In this document: one piece after another, positions 24,041-33,196 of the stretch | How positions within the stretch are numbered: position 1 is the first letter of the stretch | Layout of the letters: each line of letters opens with the position of its first letter | Source of the DNA: an uncultured Collinsella sp. | Lineage (GTDB): Bacteria > Actinomycetota > Coriobacteriia > Coriobacteriales > Coriobacteriaceae | Assembly: GCA_902464495.1 (NCBI GenBank) | Contig: CABQJK010000017.1 | Coordinates: forward strand, 1 to 41,433 | Reading direction: 5' to 3' | Length of the DNA stretch: 41,433 nt | Made by a program: the position numbers and the translations under genes | Notes under the pieces: model-generated | What the model saw: only the letters and a program-made list of their open reading frames with translations | What the model was told of the DNA's origin: nothing | Database searches by the model: none

Positions 24041-27000
24041 ATGGCGAACACCCAGAACTATATTAACCACCTGCTGCAGAACACCGGCATCACGCCGGCA
24101 TGCAGCGAAGAAGAGCGCTTGGCTGCCGAGGATATCGCTCAGATCTTCCGCAACCACGGCTTTGATCCCGAGGTTCAGGAGTTCAATGCCCCGGCGCCCA
24201 GCAGGTTGGCATTTGCCGTTACCGGTATTCTTGCGTTTGCCGGCGCCCTGCTGATGGGCATCGGCGGCGGCATCGGCTTGGTCGGCACCTTGCTGGCCAT
24301 TGTCGGTGCCGTTCTTTACGTGCTCGAGCGCACGGGCCACCCCGTGGTCTCGCGCCTGGGCAAGACGGGCGTGAGCCAAAATGTCATCGCCTACCACAAG
24401 GCCTCGGGCCCGCTCGCGTCTCCGCGCAACCGCCCGGTGGTCGTTGTCGCACACTACGACTCTCCCCGTGCTGAGCTGCTCGCCCGCGAGCCCTATGCTT
24501 CGTATCGTGCGCTCATCGCCAAGCTGTTGCCCGTTGCCACGGTTGCCCCTGCTGCCGTTGCCATCTTGCGTATCCTGCCGCTCCCCGGCGCGCTCAAGGT
24601 TCTGCTGTGGATTGTCGCGATCCTCGCTTCCCTCGTTGCGCTCGCCAACGCGGCAAACATCATTTCTAACCGTTTTGTGCTTCCCTATACGTCCGGCGCA
24701 GTGTGCAACAAGTCTTCTGTCGCCGCTATGCTCGGCGTTATGGACAACGTTGCTCCCTTCCAGGGCGAAAACGAGTTTCCCGACGATGTTCCGTTCGATA
24801 CCTATTTTGGGGAGCAGAAGCGTCGTGCCGAGGAGATGGCGCGCGCAGCAGCGGAGTATGCCGCGGCCCAACAGCAAAACGACTACGGCAACACCATCGA
24901 GTATGAAGAGCCTACCTACGCCGAGGACGAGTTCGGTCAGCCGATTGCTCCCGACGCTCAGACCGAGCCCGAACAGGGCGAGGCTTTCGACGAGCAGATC
25001 GAGGGCTTTGAGGGTGCGTCTGCCGACGAGACGCTGATTGGCGCCATCGTGCCCGAGGATCAGAATCAGGCTGTCCAGGCCGAAGAGTTCAATGACGAGG
25101 TTCCCACTGCCGAGCCGGCGGAGGAGCCTGTCGCGGCCGAGCCCGAGCCCAGGCTCTATCGCAATGCCGCCGGCAACATCCGCTTTGGTTCGGATGCCAT
25201 CCGTGCGCTCGGAATGCTTCCCGAGTCCTGCACGCTCGATTACGAGGAAGGCGAGGAGCCGACGTTTGAGCCCGAGCCTGCCCCCGTCGTGACTGCATCT
25301 GCGCCCGTTGTCGCCGTGGATGATGAGTCTGCCGCGGTTGCCGCTGCCGCTGCCGAGCCCGAGGCGGTGTCCGCGATCGATCCCGCGGCAGGACTGGACA
25401 TTTTGGCTCCCGCCGCGCCGGCGCAAGACGTTACGGACGAGCCTGACGACGATTACGCTGAACAGCCGAGGCGTGTGTCTTACGAGAGCGATACTGATTT
25501 CTCGGCCGAGATTCCCGCGGCAACGCCCCATGCCGATATTGCGTCCGCGTTCTCTTCGATTGGCGCCAGCGCTTCCAACTTCTTTAAGGGTGCGCTTGCA
25601 AAGGGTAGGAAATTTGTCGACGATTTCGAGGGGAAGCGCGCTGCCGCACGCGAGGCTGCCGAGCAGGAGGCTATCGCTCAGCAACAGGCAGCCGAGGCGG
25701 CACGTGAGCGCGCGGCGCAAGAGTTCGAGCAGAACGAGGCTATGCAGTCCGTGCCTGTCGACGCCGCCGAAGCTACGACGTCCTTTGAGGCTCAGCAGCA
25801 CGTCGATAGCACCATGTCGTTTGATGCCGCGCAGTTCGATTCCACGATAACGTTTGAAAAGCAAGGCACCGCGATTGCCGAGCCCCTTCCTGTTTCCGAT
25901 GAGCAGGGCGACGCGGCAGACGATGACGAGCCTATTGATGCTGCCGAAATCCAAGATGTCGCCGGGCACGAGCCCGTCGAGGTCAACTGTGACGAAGAGC
26001 AATACGCGGCAGCCGATCAAGGTGATTCGACCGAGGTCGAGCAGGAGGAAGTGCCTGCGGTTTCCGAGGCTCCCGAGACAGATGAGTCGAGGCCTTACTC
26101 CACGCAGATTTTCACCATGCCGACCCCGAGTGGTTCCGGTGCCACGGTTGCCGATGTTGCTCCCACCCAGGACGAAACGGTCGATTCCCTTATGGCCCAG
26201 ATTTCCTCCCAGGCATCACCGCGTCCGCAGGTGAATGTTCCCGATCCGGCGTCGGCTCCGTCGCCTGCACTTTCCTCGTCTCCGCTGGCTTCGGTCCCCG
26301 ATCCGTCGCTGCCGTCGATGAAGCAGGCAAACGTTGCGTCTCGCACGTCGCTGTTCGACCTTCCCGACCCCTCCGCACAGGTCAACGACCCCTTTGCTAC
26401 CGCTCAGGGTCCCGAACCAACATCGGCACCCGTTGCGCCTCCTAGGCCCGTTGCGTCGGGCGCTCAGCCGATCGAGACCATTTCGGCTCCCGCCCCGGCG
26501 GCGCCCAAGTCTCGCAAGCGCGGCCTGGGCGGCCTGTTCGGTCGTAAAAAGAAAAACGAACAGGACAGCATGAGTGATTGGCTGGGCGTCGAAGACGATT
26601 ACGATGCCAAGAAGTCCGGTCGCGGCATCGGTTCGTGGGATAATTTCGAGGACGATAACGATGGCTGGAAGGGCGGCGCTACGTCTTCCGACGGCGCTTC
26701 TTCCGAAGATATGCTCTCGGCTGTCGCCTCTATGGGTGACGATGAGCTGCTCGGTCACGATATCTGGTTTGTGGCAACGGGCGCCTCGGATTGTGATGGC
26801 GCCGGTATGAAGGCCTTCTTGGCTTCGCATCGCGATAAGCTCCGCGGCGTCTTCTTCATCAATCTTGAATCCGTCGGCGCCGGTAGGCTTTCGGTGGTGA
26901 CGGTTGAGGGCGAACAGCAGCTGCTCAAGGGCGATCGCCGCATCATGAACCTGGTCAGCAAGGTGTGCAAGTCGTTCCATGTCGATTGTGGCGCGCTCGA

Positions 27001-27187
27001 GATGCCCTATGCCAAGACCGATGCCTACGCCGCCCTCGAGGCGAGCCGCCGAGCCCTCACCATCGCCGGCGTGGACGGCACGCGTCTGGCTTGCGCTCGT
27101 ACCGAGGACGACCTGCCCCACAATGTCAACCCGACGAACATTGCCACGGTATCCGAGGTCGTGACCGAGGTTATCCGCCGTTCGTAG
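24041..27187 (+). CDS. Peptidase M28-like membrane protein with long acidic insertion, catalytic residues lost
   Basis: I recognise an M28 aminopeptidase fold split in two. I choose ATG 24041 (MANTQNYINH), with GGAG nine bases upstream, giving 1,048 residues. Hydrophobic segments lie at about 56-95 and 165-206. The first half has AHYDSP with His138 and Asp140. The next motif, GAVCNKSS at 219-226, has Cys222 where the family has the bridging Asp. Then come about 660 acidic, Ala/Pro/Glu-rich residues with a short coiled coil near 530-570. The second half resumes at about 906. Where the family has the catalytic Glu pair it reads Ser916-Asp917; Glu943 replaces Asp; His1027 is kept. Loss of the general base suggests no peptidase activity. 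The true role is unknown. A TATACT at 23967-23972 may be its -10 element. Confidence 0.85.
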   Translation: MANTQNYINHLLQNTGITPACSEEERLAAEDIAQIFRNHGFDPEVQEFNAPAPSRLAFAVTGILAFAGALLMGIGGGIGLVGTLLAIVGAVLYVLERTGHPVVSRLGKTGVSQNVIAYHKASGPLASPRNRPVVVVAHYDSPRAELLAREPYASYRALIAKLLPVATVAPAAVAILRILPLPGALKVLLWIVAILASLVALANAANIISNRFVLPYTSGAVCNKSSVAAMLGVMDNVAPFQGENEFPDDVPFDTYFGEQKRRAEEMARAAAEYAAAQQQNDYGNTIEYEEPTYAEDEFGQPIAPDAQTEPEQGEAFDEQIEGFEGASADETLIGAIVPEDQNQAVQAEEFNDEVPTAEPAEEPVAAEPEPRLYRNAAGNIRFGSDAIRALGMLPESCTLDYEEGEEPTFEPEPAPVVTASAPVVAVDDESAAVAAAAAEPEAVSAIDPAAGLDILAPAAPAQDVTDEPDDDYAEQPRRVSYESDTDFSAEIPAATPHADIASAFSSIGASASNFFKGALAKGRKFVDDFEGKRAAAREAAEQEAIAQQQAAEAARERAAQEFEQNEAMQSVPVDAAEATTSFEAQQHVDSTMSFDAAQFDSTITFEKQGTAIAEPLPVSDEQGDAADDDEPIDAAEIQDVAGHEPVEVNCDEEQYAAADQGDSTEVEQEEVPAVSEAPETDESRPYSTQIFTMPTPSGSGATVADVAPTQDETVDSLMAQISSQASPRPQVNVPDPASAPSPALSSSPLASVPDPSLPSMKQANVASRTSLFDLPDPSAQVNDPFATAQGPEPTSAPVAPPRPVASGAQPIETISAPAPAAPKSRKRGLGGLFGRKKKNEQDSMSDWLGVEDDYDAKKSGRGIGSWDNFEDDNDGWKGGATSSDGASSEDMLSAVASMGDDELLGHDIWFVATGASDCDGAGMKAFLASHRDKLRGVFFINLESVGAGRLSVVTVEGEQQLLKGDRRIMNLVSKVCKSFHVDCGALEMPYAKTDAYAALEASRRALTIAGVDGTRLACARTEDDLPHNVNPTNIATVSEVVTEVIRRS

Positions 27188-27208
27188 ACGGAGCTCTAAG
27201 GAGTCAAC

Positions 27209-27427
27209 GTGTTTTCGTATATTAAGCGCCATTGGCCTGTCTACGTGATTTTGACCTTGATTGCCATTGCGTTAGGGTTTGGAGCTGCCTACATCGTGGG
27301 CGCGAAGGGCTCGACCCCCGCCTCCGCAATCAGCGAAGAGGTGGAGCAAGAACAGAGCACGGGTGCCGATGGGATTCCTGAGTCCGAGCAAGCAATCGTT
27401 GATGGTGGATCTTCGTCTGCAGAGTAG
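27209..27427 (+). CDS. Small single-helix membrane protein
   Basis: This 72-residue protein is not a family I know. The start is GTG 27209, with AAGGAG six bases upstream and 21 bp after the M28-like gene, so the two probably share a transcript. A basic start (FSYIKRHWP) is followed by one membrane helix (about 11-31, VYVILTLIAIALGFGAAYIV) and an acidic, Ser/Glu-rich tail. That would place the tail outside the cell. A strong terminator follows. It may act with the M28-like membrane protein, which is inference from the gene pair. Confidence 0.8.
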   Translation: MFSYIKRHWPVYVILTLIAIALGFGAAYIVGAKGSTPASAISEEVEQEQSTGADGIPESEQAIVDGGSSSAE

Positions 27428-27450
27428 ATGCGGCGATTTAAATGATTGAA

Positions 27451-27486
27451 AGCGGGCGAGCCGGGGGACTGGCTCGCCCGCTTTTT
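27451..27486 (+). terminator. Terminator after the M28-like unit
   Basis: A 12-bp perfect stem AGCGGGCGAGCC/GGCTCGCCCGCT (27451-27462 with 27471-27482) is followed by five T residues. It lies between convergent genes and may also slow transcription of the surface-protein gene from the other side. Confidence 0.9.
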
Positions 27487-27493
27487 CATCGCG

Positions 27494-30400
27494 CTAGCGC
27501 TTCTTTGGGATTGACCTAAGGCGAGCGAACCATAGGGCTGCGGCACCCGAGGTCAGGAGCGCGGTGATGCAAGCGGCGATGGGAGCTGATCCTGTTGCCG
27601 GTAGGTCCTGCGGTAGGGTACAGCGTTGAATGACACTGTCCTCGTCATGTGACTCAAGTTTATCGCCGCCGCCGTTGCGGCAAAGATCGACGCGTGCGCT
27701 GTTGGTGAGTGCAGTTTGGGGTGTGTAAGCCGACGTTGCCTGCATGTGCACGACTGCGCCCCGAGCATCTGTGCCAAGGATTGCTTTGGCATCGTCAAGG
27801 TCGTCGTGCTCATCTTTGAGATCATCACGGGTCCAAGAATCCGTATCGCTTCGAGTCGTAAAGTCGGCGGCTACCGCACCGTATTCAATGCGAATGCCCG
27901 TCACGACGGTATTGGATGCAAGGTCGAGTTCTTTCGCCTCGAGTGTGGCGGATTCCGTGGTCGAGACATCCGCCTTCCAGAGGTGCCAGCCGTCGTAATC
28001 GACGAGGCGGCAATCTTCACCCAGACTCTCTTTTACTTCGTCGGACTCAAGCCAAGGATTTTCGTGCCCATCGTCAAGCGTCGCGTTTGCCGGCTCATCG
28101 ACGTCTGTCGAGTCCAACGGCGTTGTGCGATACCACACGTTGCACAGACCGTTGAGGTCGCCGATGGCGACGGGGGTTTCGATTGAGACGAATCTCGCCG
28201 TGCCGTCTTTGGCGCACTCAAGATCATCGGTAATCGTAAACTCATCAACCCAAGTAGCGGAATCGTTTCGAGCATCGATGGTATAGGAGAAAAGCCCATC
28301 CGTATTGGTTTGCATCGCGGCGCGGTTTTTTCCATCGCCGTTAGCCAACAGACCCTTCCCGATAGGTTGGACAAGTTCCTGACGCTTGTCGACCTGTCCT
28401 TTGATCTCGATGGGCGCATCCTTCATCGCGACGGATTGGACTTCTCCCGTATCCTTTATTTCAAACGTTATCTCCTCGGCAAGGTCATAGGTCCGCGGAG
28501 ACATCGTTTCGCGCAACGAGTAGGTGCCGGGTGCAAGATGTTCGATGCGGTGCGGCTTGTCGGATGAGGTCCAGGAGTCTATTTCGGTTTTATCGGGACC
28601 ATATAAGGTGAGTTGTGCGCCTTTTACTTCCTGCTCTCCGCTTGCATCGACCTTGGAGATATCAACCTTGGTGTAATCGTCGGATACGTTAAGTCGTGCT
28701 TCCACAACGGGTGTTTTCTGGTCGGCATAGGTAAGGTCGACGATATGGTGCGTCCGGTCGAGTAAGAAGCCGGTCGGCGCTTGAGTCTCGACAACCTCGT
28801 AGCGTGCGGTGCCAGATCCCAGCGGGAGGTCGTCCGCGCGTGCTTCTCCAGTTTCATCCGTCGTGACGGTAGCGACAGTCTCACCGTCGAGCGCGGCAAT
28901 GCTACCGTCGGGGCGCACGATATCACCTGAGGCACGGATCTCAAAGATGGCGCCCGCGAGGCTGCTGCCGTCTACGGCATCGCTTTTAACGATCCTGATG
29001 TTTCCGGTCGCGGCGTGGTCATAATACGAGACGATTGCAACGGGCGTTAGGTTTATATCGGCGGGTATGTTTACCTCGATCTCTCCGCCGACAAGATAGG
29101 GCTCTTTGGCCGAGGTTTCGCGTACATAATAGGTGCCCGGCACGAGCGATTCGGGCAGTGTGACGGTGCCGGTCGCGTCAGTCGTAAAGGTGTCCATTAC
29201 GTTATGTGCTGGATACCAGCATGTTTGTGAGACAGGTTTGTGATTGCTATCGAGGAGTTGGAAGGTGAATCCGGCTAGGGGAACAGAAGCGCCTGTCTGG
29301 GCATCGCGTTTTACAATCTGGAGATGCGTCGACAGAGCGTGGTTGTCCACGATATATTGAAGCTCGGCGCCGTCGGAAATCTGATTGGCCTCGACGGTCC
29401 ATTCCCCCGCACGTTTAAAACCCTCGGGGACGGTTTCCGGAACCTCACGAACCGTGTAGCCGGCGCGGTCGTATGGGACGGCTCCGTGGACACCGGCTGG
29501 TCGCTTGCCTGTGCCGAACCATGCTTCGGGCTGGTCTTTGGTGGAGGCAAAGCCATAGATGTTTGTAGTCAGTGTGCCAACAACCTGCTGAGAGCTGTTA
29601 CTGACAACCTCAAAGACAACATCTCCTGCCGGCTGCTCCAGGCCGGATTGATCGCTATTGCCGTAGTCCTTGAATTTGGAAATCTCAAGGTCAAACGCAA
29701 TGGGGATATCGGAAACGCGAGATTCGATCTCGACCACGCCTGAATCGCCGAGTTGGTCGGCTCCAACGGTGTAAGACCAACTGTCACCGGAGGGCAAATA
29801 GCCCTCGGGCGCCTTCGATTCATAGATGGTAAAGGTTCCCAGGGGGACATCGGTGAGGGTAGCTCGACCGCTTTCATCGGTTCTGAGAGTTTGTGTCCAT
29901 CCAGGGGTTGATTGCGATACGCACACGAATTCTGCTCCTGCGAGCGAAGCCCCAACTTGGGGGCCTGCATTCGTTGCGGCGTCGAGCTTTACAATGCGCA
30001 AGGTAATGGTGCCGGGTTGTTCATCAATGGTGACGTATCCGCCGTTATCCGTCGTGGTAAAGGCAATGCGATCGTGCCGGGGGATATAACCAGCTGGCGC
30101 TGTTGTCTCAACTAGGTAGTATGCCGTGTTGGGTAGGAGTGTTGCCTGCGCTCGACCGTTGCTGTCCATCTGAACGGTGCCGACACGCGCGCCGCTGGCG
30201 CTCTCAAAAACATCGAATGTTGCCCCGTCAAACTGATAAGTATTGTTTCCGCTGGTAATGGCAGCGTTTGCAGACTGCTTTTGGAAGGAAACAGAGACCG
30301 CCGGTAGTACATAGAGCATGTCTTGACGTTTGCTGCCGCCCGATACGGTTCCTAGATAGCGCCGCGCGCGGTGCGGAGCGGCTTTGATGCTTCCTGATTT

Positions 30401-30925
30401 TGCGCTGTCGTGGAGCCACCGCGCAGCCGCCACGACTTCATTGTCGGCGGTAAAGTGCCCACTCTTGGTTTTGCCCTGAGCGGTCGTGTAGGAGTAGGTG
30501 CCGTCGACATGGGTAGTGCCGTTGAGCATCCATACGGCAAGCTGGGTGGCGGCGCGGGCGCGATCGGGTGAAAGATGGTAACCGCCAAACGACGTGGCGG
30601 TAGGATATCCGTGACAAACGATTGCCGCGAACTCGTCGTCGAGCCACACCCAGCCTTGATCAAAGTTGAGCCATGGACCGCCCGGCTTGGTGGGCCCGGG
30701 GCGTTCCTGGTTCATGCAGTAGGCAATCGAGGCGTCTTGAGCTTCATACTTGCCGATGAAGAAGGGCCCACAATCATCGCTAATAGTACGGAAGCCGAGC
30801 TGGTCGTAGCCATCGACGGCAAATGCGGCTCCCGGTGCCAGGCAGCCGAACAGCAGGAAGAGGAGCAGGAGCAGCGGACCTGTTGCGATTGCGCTGTGGA
30901 CAGAGTGCGTGGGTGCGTTGGACAT
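27494..30925 (-). CDS. LPXTG surface adhesin with thioester domain and CnaB repeats
   Basis: This is a cell-wall-anchored surface protein of 1,143 residues. A signal peptide (about 1-36, ending GAAFA) leads to a thioester-type domain. Cys70 (AYCMNQE) and Gln128 (ATQLAVW, the TQxA motif) are the pair that forms an internal thioester in streptococcal TED adhesins. About six CnaB-like modules follow. Each ends in a variant of the E-T-x-A-P-x-G-Y motif: VETTAPAGYI, YESKAPEGYL, REVPETVPEGF, RETSAKEPYL, VETQAPTGFL and RETMSPRTYDL. Such modules often carry isopeptide bonds. The C-terminus has the sortase signal LPATG, a hydrophobic stretch and RLRSIPKKR. The ATG start has AAGGAG upstream. Covalent binding to a host surface is inferred from the thioester motif. 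No sortase gene is in the window. Confidence 0.93.
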   Translation of the reverse strand: MSNAPTHSVHSAIATGPLLLLLFLLFGCLAPGAAFAVDGYDQLGFRTISDDCGPFFIGKYEAQDASIAYCMNQERPGPTKPGGPWLNFDQGWVWLDDEFAAIVCHGYPTATSFGGYHLSPDRARAATQLAVWMLNGTTHVDGTYSYTTAQGKTKSGHFTADNEVVAAARWLHDSAKSGSIKAAPHRARRYLGTVSGGSKRQDMLYVLPAVSVSFQKQSANAAITSGNNTYQFDGATFDVFESASGARVGTVQMDSNGRAQATLLPNTAYYLVETTAPAGYIPRHDRIAFTTTDNGGYVTIDEQPGTITLRIVKLDAATNAGPQVGASLAGAEFVCVSQSTPGWTQTLRTDESGRATLTDVPLGTFTIYESKAPEGYLPSGDSWSYTVGADQLGDSGVVEIESRVSDIPIAFDLEISKFKDYGNSDQSGLEQPAGDVVFEVVSNSSQQVVGTLTTNIYGFASTKDQPEAWFGTGKRPAGVHGAVPYDRAGYTVREVPETVPEGFKRAGEWTVEANQISDGAELQYIVDNHALSTHLQIVKRDAQTGASVPLAGFTFQLLDSNHKPVSQTCWYPAHNVMDTFTTDATGTVTLPESLVPGTYYVRETSAKEPYLVGGEIEVNIPADINLTPVAIVSYYDHAATGNIRIVKSDAVDGSSLAGAIFEIRASGDIVRPDGSIAALDGETVATVTTDETGEARADDLPLGSGTARYEVVETQAPTGFLLDRTHHIVDLTYADQKTPVVEARLNVSDDYTKVDISKVDASGEQEVKGAQLTLYGPDKTEIDSWTSSDKPHRIEHLAPGTYSLRETMSPRTYDLAEEITFEIKDTGEVQSVAMKDAPIEIKGQVDKRQELVQPIGKGLLANGDGKNRAAMQTNTDGLFSYTIDARNDSATWVDEFTITDDLECAKDGTARFVSIETPVAIGDLNGLCNVWYRTTPLDSTDVDEPANATLDDGHENPWLESDEVKESLGEDCRLVDYDGWHLWKADVSTTESATLEAKELDLASNTVVTGIRIEYGAVAADFTTRSDTDSWTRDDLKDEHDDLDDAKAILGTDARGAVVHMQATSAYTPQTALTNSARVDLCRNGGGDKLESHDEDSVIQRCTLPQDLPATGSAPIAACITALLTSGAAALWFARLRSIPKKR

Positions 30926-31179
30926 GGCTGCTCCTTATCCCTCGTGCGCCGCATGGGGAGGTTGCGACGCGTAGGATGAGGCTACCCCCGAGGTTCATGC
31001 GGGTAAGTACCGGAGCCTGACCAAAAGCTTGCCCAATTCCTGACAAATTGAGCTCAAATACAACAATCAGGCAAAAGCGCAGGTAGAAGATAAGGAGAAC
31101 AGGAGGCCAAAGGTCCTCGTCTCCACAATTGATGCGATTTTCAAACGAATCTCCACAGCTAAAACAAGCATCGCCACCC

Positions 31180-31209
31180 TTGTATCGAACAAGACAACCG
31201 CGTTATACT
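31180..31209 (+). promoter_or_regulatory. Probable promoter of tRNA-Gly
   Basis: TATACT (31204-31209) is a good -10 element with TTGTAT 18 bp upstream (31180-31185). The tRNA starts 13 bp further on. The rest of the 297-bp gap after the surface-protein gene (30926-31222) shows no gene. Confidence 0.55.
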
Positions 31210-31222
31210 AGCCAACACACAA

Positions 31223-31297
31223 GCGGGCATCGCCAAGTGGTAAGGCATCAGCTTCCCAAGCTGACACTCGCGGGTTCGAGTCCCGTTGCCCGCTCCA
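31223..31297 (+). tRNA. tRNA-Gly(CCC)
   Basis: The 75-nt gene folds as a cloverleaf: acceptor GCGGGCA/TGCCCGC, anticodon stem TCAGC/GCTGA, and loop TTCCCAA with anticodon CCC. It ends in an encoded CCA (31295-31297). The T-arm is GCGGG-TTCGAGT-CCCG. The 3' end is repeated twice downstream. Confidence 0.97.
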
Positions 31298-31304
31298 GAA
31301 AAAG

Positions 31305-31340
31305 TAAAAGCACGACACCGTTCCGGTGCCGTGCTTTTTT
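31305..31340 (+). terminator. Terminator of tRNA-Gly
   Basis: AAAGCACG-A-CACC pairs with GGTG-C-CGTGCTTT around a short loop and is followed by six T residues. It sits between the tRNA and its repeated tail. Confidence 0.88.
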
Positions 31341-31619
31341 CAATAAAGCGCCGGGACTCGAACCCGCCAGGGTGCGAGCGTAAAACAAACGCGAAGCGTT
31401 TGTAGCGAGCAGGCGAAGGCGCCGGCAGGCGCCTGAAGCCGGTGCGGATTTGCGAAGCAAATACGCGGACGTCCCGTTGCCCGCTCCATCGAGCGTGGGA
31501 GACCTCGGGAACGTCGGGTCCAACCCGCTGTGCCCGTGCGTGTGCGCGGACCGGGTCTGCCGACCGCAGCCGGTGCGGATTTGCGAAGCAAATGCGCAGA
31601 CGTCCCGTTGCCCGCTCCA
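31341..31619. repeat. Hairpin-rich tail of tRNA-Gly with two copies of its 3' end
   Basis: This 279-bp stretch has no gene. It holds two further exact 17-bp copies of the tRNA 3' end (TCCCGTTGCCCGCTCCA at 31472-31488 and 31603-31619; the original is 31281-31297). The last two copies sit in a 51-bp repeat (31438-31488 and 31569-31619) with only two differences. Small hairpins include ACAAACGC-GAA-GCGTTTGT (31385-31403), GGCGCC/GGCGCC (31418-31433) and ATTTGC-GAA-GCAAAT (31448-31462). The copies resemble attachment-site duplications, but no integrase is visible. The remaining bases up to purB (31620-31721) hold only a possible promoter. Confidence 0.85.
31351..31367. repeat. Inverted copy of the tRNA-Gly T-arm
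   Basis: CGGGACTCGAACCCGC is the exact reverse complement of the tRNA-Gly T-arm (31270-31285). It opens the hairpin-rich tail; a related palindrome (GGGTTCGAACCC) sits at the same place after tRNA-Lys. Confidence 0.75.
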
Positions 31620-31671
31620 ATTCCAAAATGTTAGGTTAATGCCTGCTGCCCATACTTGCACCTGCGCACGG

Positions 31672-31677
31672 TACAAT
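31672..31677 (+). promoter_or_regulatory. Possible -10 element of purB
   Basis: TACAAT lies 45 bp before the purB start. I see no good -35 element at the right distance, so the assignment is weak. Confidence 0.35.
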
Positions 31678-31721
31678 GGTTGGGTTACGACCAACGTGCC
31701 AATAACCAAAAAGGAGCCGCT

Positions 31722-33068
31722 ATGATCGATCGCTATACCCGCCCGGAGATGGGACGCATCTTCTCCCTCGAGAACAAGTACGCCATTTGGCAGGAGATCG
31801 AGGTCCTGGCCTGTGAGGCCCAGGCGGAGCTCGGCAAGATCGGCATTTCTAAAGACGAAGCCCAGTGGATCCGCGACCATGCCAACTTTGAGAAGGCGAA
31901 GGTCGATGAGATCGAGGAAGTCACGCGCCACGACGTCATTGCCTTCCTGACCAACATGAAGGAGTACATCGATGCCGATGTTCCCGAGGGCGACCCCAAG
32001 CCCAGCCGCTGGGTTCACTATGGCATGACCAGCTCCGATCTGGGCGACACGGCCCTGTGCTACCAGCTCACCCAGGCCTGCGACCTGATCATCGAGGACG
32101 TCAAGAAACTCGGCGAGATCTGCAAGCGTCGTGCCTTCGAGGAGCGCAACACGCTCTGCGCCGGCCGTACTCATGGCATCCATGCCGAGCCGATGACCTT
32201 CGGCATGAAGTTTGGCTCTTGGGCCTGGGAGCTCAAGCGCGATCTGGATCGTCTTGAGGACGCCCGCAAGAATGTTGCCTTCGGTGCTATCTCGGGCGCT
32301 GTCGGCACGTACAGCTCCATCGAGCCGTTTGTCGAGGAGTATGTCTGCGAGCACCTGGGTCTGGTTCACGACCCGCTGTCCACGCAGGTCATCAGCCGCG
32401 ACCATCACGCCTACCTCGCCGGCGTCCTTGCCACCACGGCGGCCACCTGCGAGCGCATCGCTACTGAGGTTCGCAATCTGCAGAAGACCGATACGCTCGA
32501 GGCCGAGGAGCCGTTCCGCAAGGGTCAAAAGGGCAGCTCCGCCATGCCGCACAAGCGCAACCCGATCACCATGGAGAAGGTCTGCGGTCTGTCGCGCGTC
32601 GTGAAGTCCAACGCCCAGGTCGCCTTCGACAACGTCGCCCTGTGGCACGAGCGCGATATTTCGCACTCCTCTGCCGAGCGTGTCGCCCAGGCCGATAGTT
32701 TCATCGCGCTTGACCACATGTTCCAGTGCCTCATCCGCGTTATCGACGGCCTGCAGCTGTATCCCGCTCGCATGATGGCCAACCTCAACAAGACACGCGG
32801 CCTCATCTTCTCCTCCAAGGTCTTGCTGGCCCTCGTCGATACGGGCATCACCCGCGAGGACGCCTATGCTATCGTGCAGGAAAACGCCATGGCCACCTGG
32901 CACGAGGTGCAGGATTGTGTCTCCGGCCCCACCTTTAAGGAGCGTCTCGAGGCTGACCCGCGCTGCACCGTCAGTCAGGAGAAGCTCGACGAGATCTTTG
33001 ATCCGTGGGACTTCCTCACCCGTATCGACACGGTCTTTGATCGTCTGGAGCAGCTGAGCTTCGAGTAG
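31722..33068 (+). CDS. purB: Adenylosuccinate lyase
   Basis: PurB cleaves SAICAR to AICAR in purine synthesis and adenylosuccinate to AMP. I choose ATG 31722 (MIDRYTRPEMG), with AAGGAG six bases upstream, giving 448 residues. The fumarase/ASL signature GSSAMPHKRNP is near residue 270. RYTRPEMGRIFS at the start and the catalytic histidine segment AGRTHGIHAEP near 150 are typical. The gene seems to be a single-gene unit, with tRNA-Gly upstream and a hairpin downstream. purC lies 4 kb away on the same strand. Confidence 0.96.
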   Translation: MIDRYTRPEMGRIFSLENKYAIWQEIEVLACEAQAELGKIGISKDEAQWIRDHANFEKAKVDEIEEVTRHDVIAFLTNMKEYIDADVPEGDPKPSRWVHYGMTSSDLGDTALCYQLTQACDLIIEDVKKLGEICKRRAFEERNTLCAGRTHGIHAEPMTFGMKFGSWAWELKRDLDRLEDARKNVAFGAISGAVGTYSSIEPFVEEYVCEHLGLVHDPLSTQVISRDHHAYLAGVLATTAATCERIATEVRNLQKTDTLEAEEPFRKGQKGSSAMPHKRNPITMEKVCGLSRVVKSNAQVAFDNVALWHERDISHSSAERVAQADSFIALDHMFQCLIRVIDGLQLYPARMMANLNKTRGLIFSSKVLLALVDTGITREDAYAIVQENAMATWHEVQDCVSGPTFKERLEADPRCTVSQEKLDEIFDPWDFLTRIDTVFDRLEQLSFE

Positions 33069-33093
33069 GTTCGGGCATAACGTTAGCTTTTTA

Positions 33094-33132
33094 GGGCGCT
33101 TTGCTGGTAATGTGTGTTGCCGGCAAAGCGCC
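33094..33132 (+). terminator. Hairpin after purB, possible terminator
   Basis: GGCGCTTTGCTGG (33095-33107) pairs with CCGGCAAAGCGCC (33120-33132), with one wobble pair, around a 12-nt loop. No T-run follows, so it may be a weak or factor-dependent terminator. Confidence 0.45.
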
Positions 33133-33196
33133 TCGTTGCATTTAGGGAAAGACGGGGATAATAGTCGTCTCGAATAACATTCTGAGAGGGGATCGC

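Noticed and set aside
24041..27187. Frameshifted or fused pseudogene
   Set aside because: The frame is open throughout, and codon use and the conserved ends agree with one intact coding sequence; only catalytic residues have changed.
31472..31619. Additional tRNA-Gly genes
   Set aside because: Only the 3' ends are copied; D-arm and anticodon arm are missing, so these are repeats rather than genes.
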